A stretch of 53,360 bases of DNA from Verrucomicrobiota bacterium (GTDB taxonomy: Bacteria > Verrucomicrobiota > Verrucomicrobiia > Opitutales > Opitutaceae). This document shows, piece by piece, positions 1-9,351 of the stretch. The notes under the pieces were generated by a model. The model searched no databases. It saw only the letters and a list, made by a program, of their open reading frames with translations, and was not told the DNA's origin. How positions within the stretch are numbered: the first letter of the stretch is position 1; each line of letters starts with the position of its first letter. Both the position numbers and the translations under genes were made by a program. Location of the stretch: NCBI GenBank assembly GCA_023416735.1, contig JAEZGX010000036.1, forward strand, positions 1 through 53,360, read 5' to 3'.

Positions 1-3000
1 AAAGGCGCCACGCACATAGATAAACTCCGAAACCTGCAGCACGGCGTCGTCAGCACTCACGCGGAACAGCGCGTGATCGTAATCGAGCGTGATCGGATCG
101 CCGCCGGTCAACACGCTCAACCCGCCATTCGGCATCGCTGAAAAATCAAGAACTTCAGGATTGGCCTCCGGATTGTTCCGATCCGCCGCTCCATTCAGCT
201 GCAGCGTCACATCCGTGAGCGACAGTGCAAAGATGTCCTGCATCCCGACAAACCCCGCACTGTCCGCCGTCGCTTGAAGCGCCGTGTAAGTCACTCCCGG
301 CGTGCTGGCCCGCGTCAACATCGCCAACGCGGCGTTCACCCCACCCACTTGCATGCCAAGAGCGCCGTCCGCATTGGGCTCGTCGTCGCCGTCGATGTCT
401 CCATCGCCATCCGAATCCGCCCAATACGGTCCACCCAATCCGGCGAACACATAGGCATTCGCGGTGCCGAACGTCAGCGCTTGGAAAGTCTCGCTTCCAT
501 TGCCCGCGTCGAAGGTCACCGACTTCTTCTCCAGTGCGAACGAACCGGCGAGGAACACAAAACCGTGAAGGTCGATTCTCAGATTACCCGTCGCACGCAG
601 GAAGTCTCCATCCGCTGCATCAAACGTCAGCGTCCGCGTGGTCGACGGACCCGTTTCGATCGTCAGCGCATCATTGGAGAAATCGACGACTGAGTTGTCC
701 ACCGCGGCTTGATTGATCGAAACCGTCAGACTGTTGGCATCGATCGTAACACCCGGAATGCCCTCAAACGTCACCGTGTCGGCTTCCAGCTCCAGCGAGG
801 TCCAACGACGCGTCGCGTCGGCTTGATCGGTCTGAATCGCAAGCGCGAGATCGAGCCCCGAAAGCGCGAAACCCACTCGCGAATCGGCCGCGCCCGGAAT
901 GCCTGCGAACGCACTGCCGTTGCTCGCACCGATCAGCAGTTGCGTGACAGCGACCGTAGCCCCGCCGACCGTCGCTTCACCCGACTTGCGCGCAAACGCG
1001 AGTTCGGTCGACGCGGTTAGGAACCCGAAGAAATTAACATCCGCCTGCAGCGATCCGCGAAAAAGATCACCCTCGTCACCATCAAAATCGAGCGACACCG
1101 GCGTTGCTCCCCCGGTCTCGACGTCAAAGGCACTACCCGAGAAATCAACCACGTTGGCCGTCGCTCCCTGGGCCAGACCAAGCTGGGTATTAATACCGAC
1201 GCTGATGTCGGTCGCCGAGAGCGTGAGATCGTTCACGCCGGCGAAAGTCGCGCCATCAGCCGTCGCCTTCAGCGAAAGCCAACGCGAGGCCGGCGTCACG
1301 TCGTCAGCCGGAATCGAGGCAAAGATCGCGAGACCGAACTCAACTCCAGTGAGAGAGAAGCCAGTGGCATCGACCGTGTTGGCGTTAAGTCCGACAAAAG
1401 CCTGCAGATTGCTCCCGCCAATGACCATCGCGCGAGTTTGCACCGTCGTCTCGTCAGCCAGCGTCACCTGCTCCGTCGCCTGGCGGAACGCCAGCGCTCC
1501 GCTCACATGGAAGAAGCCGCCGACCGTGATCGCGATCTCGCCGCCAACTTCAAGCAGTTCGCCGAGCTGACCCGCGAAATTGAATTCGATCGGCTGGCCC
1601 GGCGTTGCGACCTCGAAAGCTTCCGCGGAATAATCGATGACGTAATCGTTCGCATCGAACTCCGGCGCGAGCCCGCCGACCTTGTTGATATTAATATAGA
1701 GAGAGCTGCCCGTGATCCCGACATCCGGGATTCCGTCGACTGAAAGTCCGCCGACGTCGGCCTTGAGCGTCGTCCAAGTAACACCAGCCATCGCGACGTC
1801 GGTCGGATCAGCGGAGAAGAGACCGAGACCGAAATCCACGCCCGTCAGCGAAACACCCGTCGCCCCGGCGGTGCCGGCGTTTGCTCCCACGAAAGCCGGG
1901 AGTCCGCTGCCCGCGATGGTCAACAAACTGCCATCGACCGACGTGCCATTCCCCAGCGTAAACGTCTCGGAGGTTCGCTCGATCGTGATACCGCCCGTGA
2001 TCGCAACAAAATTGGAAATGCCGAGCTCGGCGCTTGAGATCGAAACCCGCACCACCGCCTCATCGAAATCGATGACGATCGGATCGCCCCCGGTCGCGAC
2101 CGACAGCCCCGCGCCACCATTCATGCGGCTGAAGTCGCCGGCTTCGATGTTGCCGTTCGGATCCTCGGCGTAATTGACCTGAAGATCGATGCCCGTAGCC
2201 CGCACCGTGACCGGGCTGTTCGATGCGACCCAGAGAGCGGTATCCGCATGAACGCTCAACGCAACATAGCGGATCGGCGTCACCGCCCCACTCTCTTCCA
2301 ATACCGCAAGTGCGAGATCCACGCCGCCCGCCGCGAGTCCCATTGCGCCAGCGCTGTCCGGCGTGTCGTCATTGTCGATCACGCCGTCGTTGTTGCTGTC
2401 GACCCAGTAGGGTCCGCCAGTGCCAGCAAACACGTGCACATTGCTGGCGCCGATCGTCAAGACGTCGAACGCGCGGGTAGTAGTGTTATCGGCGAGCAAT
2501 TCGGTCGCTTGCGCGCCCTTCTCAATCGCAATGCTGCCACTGACCGAGATGAACTCCGAAACGGTCACCACCGCATAACCGATGCTGACCCGAAGAACGT
2601 CGCCCTCGAAATCCAACACCACCGGCGCACCGCCCGTCGCGACCGTCACGCCGCCGCCGGTCATCGCACTGAAGTCGCCCGCATCCGTCGGCGCACCGTT
2701 CGAGTCACGCGCCATGTTGACCGCGACAATGATATCTTCGGCGGTCAGTGTCAGCGTGTCTTCCATCCCGACCCACGAGGCGCTGTCGGCCGCTACTTCG
2801 AGCGCGGTGTATTTCAACGGGCTGGCGACACCCGTTTGATTGAGGAAAGCCAGTCCCACCGTCACTCCACCAAGCGCGAGACCGAGCGCGCCCTCTTCCG
2901 CTGGCGTATCGAGATCCGTGACGCGGCCGTCGTTGTTGGAATCGATCCAATACGGACCGCCGAACCCAGCGAATAGATACGCATCGGACGAACCGATCGT

Positions 3001-5091
3001 AAGAACGTCGAACGTCCGCGTGCCGCCGCCTTCCAGCGTTTCAGTCGTCGACGTGCCTTTCGAAAACGCAAACCCGCCGCGAACGGTGAGGAACTCGGAA
3101 ACAACCAGGTTCACGTCCGCCGCCTCGGCGCGGAGCAATGCACTATTATATTCTAGAGTGAATGCCTCCCCGCCTGCGTAGATCGTCAATCCGCCCGGCA
3201 ACTTGCTGAAATCGACCACCGGAGCATTAGCCGCCCCGCCGGACACCCCGTTCGCCTCCGCCTCGAATCCGCTTACGCCCATCTCGAAGCCATCGAAACC
3301 GACGAGCTCGGTCGACGCACCCGACAGCGCCACGCCATAATAACGCGCGGTCTTCGCGGCGTCGGTCGGCGTCAGCAGCGCGAGCGCGAGGTCGATCTGG
3401 TCGACGGCGATCCCGGTGGCCTTATCGGCATCGGCATCGTTCCAATACGGACCGTTCAGGCCGACAAACGCAGTCACGTCGTTCATCCCCAGCGTAAACA
3501 GCGCAACGTTCTCGACCGTGTTATCGGTCAACGTCACGTCCATGGTGCGGCCAAGTGTCAACGACACGCTGCCGTTCACATAAATGAAGTCCGCGATCTG
3601 CAGCTCGGAACCCGAAGCCGAGATTTCCGTGACCTCGGTCGCATAGTCGAAACGCAAAGGCGTGGCGCCGACCGCAATGTCGTAGCCGCCGCCGGCATGT
3701 TGCGAAAAGTCGATCACCGGAACCGAGCCGCCGGCGGAAGCGCTGGCGCGGTTGAAGGCGAACTCGGTCAAACCAAGCGACAGCGTGAGGTCTGGGCCGA
3801 ACCCGTCCAAGCTGGCCGAACCGACCGAAGCGTTGACGGCATAATACGTCGTCGTGCCGTCCTTCAACCAGATCAGCGCGGCATCGACGCCGGTTGCGGT
3901 CACGCCGACATCCGAACCCGGCAGGCCGATCATGAACGATCCGTTGTCGATAGTCAGCGTGAAGCCCGACACGGTCTTGGTGCCGCCACCCGCCAGATTC
4001 ACGTTGAGGTTCGACACCCGGGTGAACGCGAACGTGCCGGACAGCTCCGCGAGATCGCCAAGGCTGAGGTCGGCGCTGATCGAAATATTCGTCAGGCCGA
4101 AATAATCGAAGCTCAGGAATTCGCCCAGCGTTTCGGCCGGAGCCGCGCCGACTTGGTCGAAGCCAAACGCATTCAACCCGAACGCGAACGCCCGCGTGAC
4201 CAGTTGGATCTTGTCGGCCGATTGGACGATTTCGAGGTAGGTCGAACCGTCGCCGAATCCGATCAGGCCATCCGCATCGGCGAACTTACCCGAGACAGAA
4301 CCGAAGGTCAGGATATCGAACGTATCGCCAACCGTCGGCAGAAAATTGTTGAGCAAGGTAACCGTCAGCCGGCCGTCTAAAGTCGCGAGGCCTTCCACCT
4401 GCACCTGATCGTAACCAGTGCCTGCCGTGGTGCCTGCGAGCTCGATCACGAGCACGCCGCTGGCTTCCTGCGTGTAGCTAGCCCACTGTGTCACACCGGG
4501 CGAATTGCCGGGCGAAAGGGTGCCACCGTTAACCAAACTGTAATTAAAAGAACCGCTCCCGGAGAGTTGCTCACCCGAGGAGATCGTAAGTGCATTATCT
4601 ACAACCTTTGAACTGGCGCTCAGCGTCGTCGGAGGTCCCTGGCCTGCCTTCAAGGTGATCACCAGCTGGGCAAAAATGGTTTCCAAGTCCGGCGTCGCCG
4701 GGGTGCTCACGGGCACCTCTTCAACCGCATCGGAGGCCTGCTCCGCGTCCTCGGTCGCGCCAACGATCGTCTGCTCCTCCGCCTGTATCGGCGTCGTGGA
4801 GACATCCGCTTCGACCGTTTCCGGCACCGCGAGGGGTTCAGTTGGCGCCGCCTCAGGCTGCGTAGCGATCGGCTCGAGACCCGCAAAAAGGCTGTCGTCC
4901 GGCTGCTCACCTGCCCCTGTTTCCGCCAATGTCTGACCGGCATCAACGAGGATTTCGGTCAGTCCCTGCGGCACTTCGGTATCACCCAACAACCCGCCGT
5001 CCGACGGAGTGCCGGAAAGCAGAATACGGGGTTCGAGCGCTTCAATGCGAAAAGCCGAACGGGCGTCGAAGCTGGAGGGACGCGAGGACAA
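1..5091 (-). CDS. Giant repetitive LEPR-XLL surface/secreted protein (C-terminus beyond window)
   Basis: One reading frame stays open from an in-frame TAG at about 5112-5114 to base 1, giving at least 1,697 residues. No ATG lies between that stop and the conserved N-terminus, so I place the start at a TTG (5089-5091); the Shine-Dalgarno signal is poor. Residues 19-27 read LEPRILLSG, the LEPR-XLL motif found at the N-terminus of very large repetitive proteins. An acidic, Thr/Pro/Ala-rich stretch follows to about residue 125. Next comes an autotransporter-like beta segment (LSPGNSPG, then YDQVQVEG). The rest is about eight degenerate repeats of 163-180 residues. Several repeats contain GGPYW followed by Asp-rich loops such as DSNNDG and DSDGDGDIDGDD that could bind calcium. 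It is the last gene of an operon with a SecA-like ATPase and HlyD/M50 proteins, so I infer it is their export substrate. Function is unknown; adhesion or a surface layer is a guess. Confidence 0.85.
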   Translation of the reverse strand, partial: MSSRPSSFDARSAFRIEALEPRILLSGTPSDGGLLGDTEVPQGLTEILVDAGQTLAETGAGEQPDDSLFAGLEPIATQPEAAPTEPLAVPETVEADVSTTPIQAEEQTIVGATEDAEQASDAVEEVPVSTPATPDLETIFAQLVITLKAGQGPPTTLSASSKVVDNALTISSGEQLSGSGSFNYSLVNGGTLSPGNSPGVTQWASYTQEASGVLVIELAGTTAGTGYDQVQVEGLATLDGRLTVTLLNNFLPTVGDTFDILTFGSVSGKFADADGLIGFGDGSTYLEIVQSADKIQLVTRAFAFGLNAFGFDQVGAAPAETLGEFLSFDYFGLTNISISADLSLGDLAELSGTFAFTRVSNLNVNLAGGGTKTVSGFTLTIDNGSFMIGLPGSDVGVTATGVDAALIWLKDGTTTYYAVNASVGSASLDGFGPDLTLSLGLTEFAFNRASASAGGSVPVIDFSQHAGGGYDIAVGATPLRFDYATEVTEISASGSELQIADFIYVNGSVSLTLGRTMDVTLTDNTVENVALFTLGMNDVTAFVGLNGPYWNDADADKATGIAVDQIDLALALLTPTDAAKTARYYGVALSGASTELVGFDGFEMGVSGFEAEANGVSGGAANAPVVDFSKLPGGLTIYAGGEAFTLEYNSALLRAEAADVNLVVSEFLTVRGGFAFSKGTSTTETLEGGGTRTFDVLTIGSSDAYLFAGFGGPYWIDSNNDGRVTDLDTPAEEGALGLALGGVTVGLAFLNQTGVASPLKYTALEVAADSASWVGMEDTLTLTAEDIIVAVNMARDSNGAPTDAGDFSAMTGGGVTVATGGAPVVLDFEGDVLRVSIGYAVVTVSEFISVSGSIAIEKGAQATELLADNTTTRAFDVLTIGASNVHVFAGTGGPYWVDSNNDGVIDNDDTPDSAGAMGLAAGGVDLALAVLEESGAVTPIRYVALSVHADTALWVASNSPVTVRATGIDLQVNYAEDPNGNIEAGDFSRMNGGAGLSVATGGDPIVIDFDEAVVRVSISSAELGISNFVAITGGITIERTSETFTLGNGTSVDGSLLTIAGSGLPAFVGANAGTAGATGVSLTGVDFGLGLFSADPTDVAMAGVTWTTLKADVGGLSVDGIPDVGITGSSLYININKVGGLAPEFDANDYVIDYSAEAFEVATPGQPIEFNFAGQLGELLEVGGEIAITVGGFFHVSGALAFRQATEQVTLADETTVQTRAMVIGGSNLQAFVGLNANTVDATGFSLTGVEFGLAIFASIPADDVTPASRWLSLKATADGATFAGVNDLTLSATDISVGINTQLGLAQGATANVVDFSGSAFDVETGGATPVSLDFDGDEGDLFRGSLQADVNFFGFLTASTELAFARKSGEATVGGATVAVTQLLIGASNGSAFAGIPGAADSRVGFALSGLDLALAIQTDQADATRRWTSLELEADTVTFEGIPGVTIDANSLTVSINQAAVDNSVVDFSNDALTIETGPSTTRTLTFDAADGDFLRATGNLRIDLHGFVFLAGSFALEKKSVTFDAGNGSETFQALTFGTANAYVFAGLGGPYWADSDGDGDIDGDDEPNADGALGMQVGGVNAALAMLTRASTPGVTYTALQATADSAGFVGMQDIFALSLTDVTLQLNGAADRNNPEANPEVLDFSAMPNGGLSVLTGGDPITLDYDHALFRVSADDAVLQVSEFIYVRGAF
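358..3945 (-). repeat. About eight degenerate ~165-residue repeats in the giant protein
   Basis: Repeat landmarks (F[AV]G followed by GGPYW or a shorter variant, then a G[VL]xxxLA helix) fall near bases 3935, 3455, 2955, 2415, 1890, 1395, 895 and 435, a period of about 500 bases. Four copies carry the GGPYW version, three of them with a full Asp-rich loop; the other four have a shortened loop without the acidic cluster. Each unit also carries a DFS...TGG...DFD block. Confidence 0.75.
5011..5037 (-). other. LEPR-XLL N-terminal motif of the giant protein
   Basis: These nine codons encode LEPRILLSG, preceded by FRIEA. The motif is known only from the extreme N-terminus of large, low-complexity or repetitive proteins. 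That position suggests a sorting or processing signal, but its function is not established. There is no classical hydrophobic signal peptide before or after it, which supports a non-standard export route. Confidence 0.8.
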
Positions 5092-5189
5092 CGGGCGGGA
5101 AGATGGGAATTTTACCTAACAGTTGCCAAGGATAATTCGTGATCCGCTGTAAAATTTGCGGAACATCGCAACGACTTGGCGCCCTCTCG

Positions 5190-7178
5190 TCAGATCTGAT
5201 CGGCGTAGCCCATCGTCAGCGACTCGGCCAATTGCGCATCCTGTTGCATCACGAGCCGCCGTTGGCGATGCGCCCGTCGCTCCGCAGCTCGCTGTGCCTT
5301 CCGAAACGCTGGCCTCGCGAGCGCCCTCGCCCAACCCGAGTTCGGCTTTCCCGCCGCGCTCCGCACCACTGCCGGCCACCATTTCGGCAGAAAGCGGACG
5401 AGCACTTCATCTTCAAAACTCGCGAACGTCCGCGTGCTTCCCGGGTCACCTTGCCGCCCCGAGCGGCCTTGCAACTGTCGGTCAATACGCCCCGATTCGT
5501 GCGGCTCCGTCAGGATCACATGCAACCCGCCCAGCCTGGCCACATCTGAATCAATCCGGATGTCCGTGCCGCGTCCTGCCATGTTGGTCGCGATCGTGAT
5601 CACGTATTTTTCGCCTGCTCGCAGCACGATCCCGGCCTCTTCCTTGTGGCGGATCGCATTCAAAATCGTGAACGCCAACCCCCGCGCCTGCAGCCTTTCT
5701 GCAAGCGATTCGCTCGCCGCCACGCTGCGCGTTCCCACCAAAATCGGTCGCCCGGTCGCGTGCACCGTCTCGATTTCGCGGACGATCGCGGCCCATTTTT
5801 CTTCTGCGCTTCTATAATAGAGTGTCGGCCATTCGACCCGAAGACACGGCCGGTTCGGCGGAATCGACGTAAACGGGAGTTCATACGTCCTCCAAAACTC
5901 ATCCGCCGCTTCTCGCGCCGTGCCCGTGATACCCGACAACCGCCTAAACATCCGAAAAAATCGCTGGAAGCTCAACCGTGCCAAGGCCTCCGTCGGCGGC
6001 GAAATCGCCAGCCCTTCTTTCGCTTCGACCGCTTGGTGCAGGCCCAACCGCCAAGAACGTCCCGGCATCAATCGTCCCGTAAACTCGTCCACGATCACCA
6101 CCGTGTCGTTTTGGACGACGTAGTGCTTTCCTCTAATATAGAAGCGTCTCGCCCGGAGCGCCTGCTCAACCAGTTCCCGCATCCAGGTTGCAGCATGATA
6201 AGTCCCCGTCCGCCATGAAACCAACTCCTCGATCCGACGCACACCAGTGGCAGTAATCCGCACCTCCTTGTAATCTTCGTCGATCTCGTAGTCCTCAGGC
6301 TCCGCCAGCGTTCCCGCAACCTCCGCTGCCAATCGGCAAGCGTCCTGCAATTCCGTATTCTCGTCTTTGCGGCTGATAATCAGCGGCGTGACCGCTTCAT
6401 CGATGAGCAGGTTGTCCGCTTCATCCACGATCGCGGTGAACAAACCCCGCGTGACCAGCGGCAGCCGCGGCGCGGTCGCTTTCAATAGATTCCGCACCGC
6501 TCGCCGTTGCGCCGAATGCAGGGGCCCGAGCATCAACCGATCTCGCAGGAAATCCGCCACGAGTTCCTTACTAGTAGTATATACTACCTCGGCCGCGTAA
6601 TGCTTCCCCCGCTCCTCCGGCGCCATCGTAGCGGTCACGAAACCCGCGCGAACTCCGCAAAATTCATAAAACCGCGCGAGGCCCTTCGCATCGCGTTCAG
6701 CCAGGTAGTCGTTTGCGGTAATCACATGGCACGGCCGCCGCAACCAACCCGAGGGCGCCGCCGCCAACGCAATCGTCAACGTCTTGCCTTCGCCCGTCGC
6801 CATTTCCACCAGACGCCCGCGCCCCAAACCGAGCGCTCCCATGATCTGCACCGGATACGGTCGCATCCCCAATTGGCGGTCCGCTGCCTCCACCAACGCG
6901 GGCAAAATCGTTTCGAACTGCTCCGACCATCGGGCGCCCAACCGTCTCACTTGCGCCGCAGCGTCTCGCAAACGCCCTGCGAGTTCATGATTGCTCGCGC
7001 CGCGCAAGGTCTCCGCGGCCGCATGCACCCGCAAGGCCGCTGCCCTCAGGTCATCCGCCGCCTTCCCCCGTCCACGCCAACGCCCTTGCCAGCGATGGGC
7101 TAAAGCATCCAGTCCGGTCGGCAACTTTTCGGGCCGCGCGACTTCCGTCCGTCGCTGATCTTGCGTGGGCAAATTCAT
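5190..7178 (-). CDS. SecA-like ATPase, short form
   Basis: This 662-residue protein has the SecA motor: Walker A MATGEGKT (126-133), TANDYLAERD (154-163), Walker B VDEADNLLIDEA (251-262), a preprotein-binding insertion around 270-360, VDEFTGR (363-369), SGITGTA (415-421), TNMAGRGTDI (531-540) and the arginine-finger region QLQGRSGRQGDPG (568-580). It ends about 80 residues later, so most of the helical wing/scaffold end and the zinc-binding tail of housekeeping SecA (usually about 850-900 residues) are missing. The N-terminus is also divergent. Its ATG lies 10 bases after the M50/HlyD gene and it precedes the giant LEPR-XLL gene by 98 bases. I infer an accessory SecA devoted to that substrate rather than the general translocase. 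Catalytic motifs look intact, so it should be an active ATPase. Confidence 0.9.
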   Translation of the reverse strand: MNLPTQDQRRTEVARPEKLPTGLDALAHRWQGRWRGRGKAADDLRAAALRVHAAAETLRGASNHELAGRLRDAAAQVRRLGARWSEQFETILPALVEAADRQLGMRPYPVQIMGALGLGRGRLVEMATGEGKTLTIALAAAPSGWLRRPCHVITANDYLAERDAKGLARFYEFCGVRAGFVTATMAPEERGKHYAAEVVYTTSKELVADFLRDRLMLGPLHSAQRRAVRNLLKATAPRLPLVTRGLFTAIVDEADNLLIDEAVTPLIISRKDENTELQDACRLAAEVAGTLAEPEDYEIDEDYKEVRITATGVRRIEELVSWRTGTYHAATWMRELVEQALRARRFYIRGKHYVVQNDTVVIVDEFTGRLMPGRSWRLGLHQAVEAKEGLAISPPTEALARLSFQRFFRMFRRLSGITGTAREAADEFWRTYELPFTSIPPNRPCLRVEWPTLYYRSAEEKWAAIVREIETVHATGRPILVGTRSVAASESLAERLQARGLAFTILNAIRHKEEAGIVLRAGEKYVITIATNMAGRGTDIRIDSDVARLGGLHVILTEPHESGRIDRQLQGRSGRQGDPGSTRTFASFEDEVLVRFLPKWWPAVVRSAAGKPNSGWARALARPAFRKAQRAAERRAHRQRRLVMQQDAQLAESLTMGYADQI

Positions 7179-7188
7179 CGCCAGCGAC

Positions 7189-9345
7189 TCACAGTTGATA
7201 ACGTTCCTGGAGGAGCTGGCGCAAATTGCGCGTCCATTGCGTCAACAGCGGTTCTTTCGGCAGGGAGACCCGCATCATGCCGGTGCGATCATTTAGCATC
7301 GCGACCGCCGCGTTCTTTTCGACTTTTGCCACCATCAGGAAGAACGGCTCCGCCGTCCGCAATCCGGATGCATCTTCTGCCGCCACGCGAACCGGGCCTC
7401 CCCCTGCCCAACCGAGCGCGGGCGTGGGCAACACATCCTGCCGGCCCGGCACCACATGCCACGATCTCACGGCGACGTTTTCCTCCGCTTCGCCGGGAAA
7501 GCGAATCTCGAGCTTCTCGATCTCCGCGCCGAACAACTCGCGCGCTTCTTCCTGCGGCACCACCGCCAAAAACTCGAAACTGCGATCATCGACAATCTCG
7601 CCCACCGCCGCGCCGCGCGGAACCCACAATCCACTGAAGTCCTCCGCGCGCGGCGAAATCCACAGGCCATCCTGCTTAGCCCGAAACTCCAAAGCTTCCT
7701 TGTCCTCACGCAGCTTCGCCACATGCCGCTCGATCGCTTCGAGCCGACGACGCACCGGCTGAATCCGCGCAGGCGATTCCCGCAATACTTTCCGCTCGAG
7801 GGCGCGCGTCGCCTCCAGCTCTGCCTGACCCGCCGCAATCTGAAAATCCAGCTCCGGGTTCACCAGCTTCAACAGCGCCTGTTCCGGTTCGACGCGCGTC
7901 CGGCTCTCCACCGCGATCGTTTCCACATAACCAGCCGCCGGCGCGATGACTTTCGTGTAATTCTCCGCGTGCAAGACGCCCGGCACGCGAAACCGCCGCG
8001 GAAACGGAATCGCCGCCAGCACGATCACCACCGCCGCCGCGGCTCCGACCGAGATAAACGTCGCCCGCCGCCGCACGCGTTCGATCCGCGGCTCGCGCAC
8101 CAAATACCGCACCGCGCCAATCACTGGCATCACGAAGGTCCCGAAGAACGCGATCGCCGCCGCCGCCAACCCCAGCCCGAAATACTGGTCCGCTACTAGA
8201 ATAATAAGCGACCACGTGATCAACACGCGATACAGCCAGCTCGCGATCGCGAAGATCACCAACAGCACGCCTTCGCGCCGTGACCGCGCGGGGGGCGACG
8301 TGTTTCGTCCGCCGAACACCCGCTTTTCAACGGTATGCAACAATTGCTGCTGCGCGCGTTGCTGAAGATTTGGCGTGTCCGTCAAATCCGCCAACACATA
8401 GTAGCCATCGAAACGCAGCAACGGGTTCGCATTGAACAACACGGTCGAGACCGACGCCACCAACATCAGGTTGTAACAAATTCCGTTCACCAGTCCCGCG
8501 CCCGTGTTCGCCCAGATTATCGCCGCGACCGCCGCGAGGAACAATTCGGGGATCATCCCCGCCAGGCCAACCATCACGCGCCGCCGCCGTTCGCGAAACG
8601 CCCACGCCGCCGTCGCATCCACAAACGGCACCAGCGTGAACACCAGCAGCGTCAAACCCATCGCATGCACTTCGCCGCCGAAGCGCCGACACGCATACGC
8701 GTGCCCGAACTCGTGCACCACCTTCGCGAACGCGAACGCTAGATATAATAGCAGCAGGTTGCCCGGCTCCAGCACGCCCGCCGTCTGATCGCGCAATCGA
8801 TCCCACTCGCCCAGCGCCATCGCGAGTCCGAGCCCGACGACCACGACCCACACCGCCGCCATCCAGCGCGAGAAGATCCAGCCGACATACGGCAGCGTCC
8901 GCTTCAGAAACGAATCCGGGTCCCACAGCCGCATCCGCAAAAAGAATACACTCATCAGCCGCGTGCGAAGTTCGCGCTGCTTGTGCTTCTTCTGCCGCTC
9001 GAACAACCGCGCCGTGTCCGGCGGCACATCCGACACGATCAGGTTCGCCTGATAAAGCTGCGCGAGCATCTGGATCGCTTCGCCCTGCCCCGGCGCCTGC
9101 TCGCCCTCGGTCTCGAGACAATGCTTCCACACTTCCTCGACGGTCCGGCTGCCGTCGAGTCGCGCGACGAACGCATACGCTTCCGCGCGGAACCGAAAGA
9201 AATTGTTCGTGAACGGATCGTGCACGACATGCCAGCGTTCGCCGCGGAAGTATTGCTTCCGGATGACCACCGACGGACGCAGCCGGATGCGTTGCGACGC
9301 CACCCGGTGCCAAGATTCGCTAAACAGTGCGCGCGAGTTCGACAT
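7189..9345 (-). CDS. PqqD-like / M50 (site-2 protease-type) / HlyD fusion membrane protein
   Basis: This 718-residue protein joins three modules. Residues 18-105 resemble the PqqD-type winged-helix peptide-binding domain (RLRPSVVIRK start). Residues 155-420 are a multi-pass M50 metalloprotease core with the zinc motif HEFGH (211-215) and the third-ligand motif NANPLLRFDG (305-314, Asp313). After more membrane segments, about 450 to the end is a HlyD-like barrel-sandwich and coiled-coil arm (VIAPAAGYVETIAV). All metal ligands are present, so proteolysis inside the membrane is possible. The gene starts 6 bases after the GAF-HlyD gene and ends 10 bases before the SecA-like gene, so they are almost certainly cotranscribed. 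The PqqD-like domain could recognise a leader such as LEPR-XLL and the protease could cut it; this is inference. Confidence 0.9.
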   Translation of the reverse strand: MSNSRALFSESWHRVASQRIRLRPSVVIRKQYFRGERWHVVHDPFTNNFFRFRAEAYAFVARLDGSRTVEEVWKHCLETEGEQAPGQGEAIQMLAQLYQANLIVSDVPPDTARLFERQKKHKQRELRTRLMSVFFLRMRLWDPDSFLKRTLPYVGWIFSRWMAAVWVVVVGLGLAMALGEWDRLRDQTAGVLEPGNLLLLYLAFAFAKVVHEFGHAYACRRFGGEVHAMGLTLLVFTLVPFVDATAAWAFRERRRRVMVGLAGMIPELFLAAVAAIIWANTGAGLVNGICYNLMLVASVSTVLFNANPLLRFDGYYVLADLTDTPNLQQRAQQQLLHTVEKRVFGGRNTSPPARSRREGVLLVIFAIASWLYRVLITWSLIILVADQYFGLGLAAAAIAFFGTFVMPVIGAVRYLVREPRIERVRRRATFISVGAAAAVVIVLAAIPFPRRFRVPGVLHAENYTKVIAPAAGYVETIAVESRTRVEPEQALLKLVNPELDFQIAAGQAELEATRALERKVLRESPARIQPVRRRLEAIERHVAKLREDKEALEFRAKQDGLWISPRAEDFSGLWVPRGAAVGEIVDDRSFEFLAVVPQEEARELFGAEIEKLEIRFPGEAEENVAVRSWHVVPGRQDVLPTPALGWAGGGPVRVAAEDASGLRTAEPFFLMVAKVEKNAAVAMLNDRTGMMRVSLPKEPLLTQWTRNLRQLLQERYQL

Positions 9346-9351
9346 GGCGCG

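Noticed and set aside
225..716. Short plus-strand open frames rich in Arg, Pro and His opposite the giant protein
   Set aside because: They are fragmented and typical of antisense frames, while the minus-strand frame is open across more than 5 kb with a repeated protein pattern.
358..3945. A CRISPR array or DNA satellite, because of the 500-base periodicity
   Set aside because: The units are diverged protein-level repeats of about 165 codons, not identical short repeats with spacers.
1..5091. A frameshifted or broken giant gene, because no ATG start is visible
   Set aside because: The frame is continuous from the TTG to base 1, and spot checks in several regions found no stop codon.
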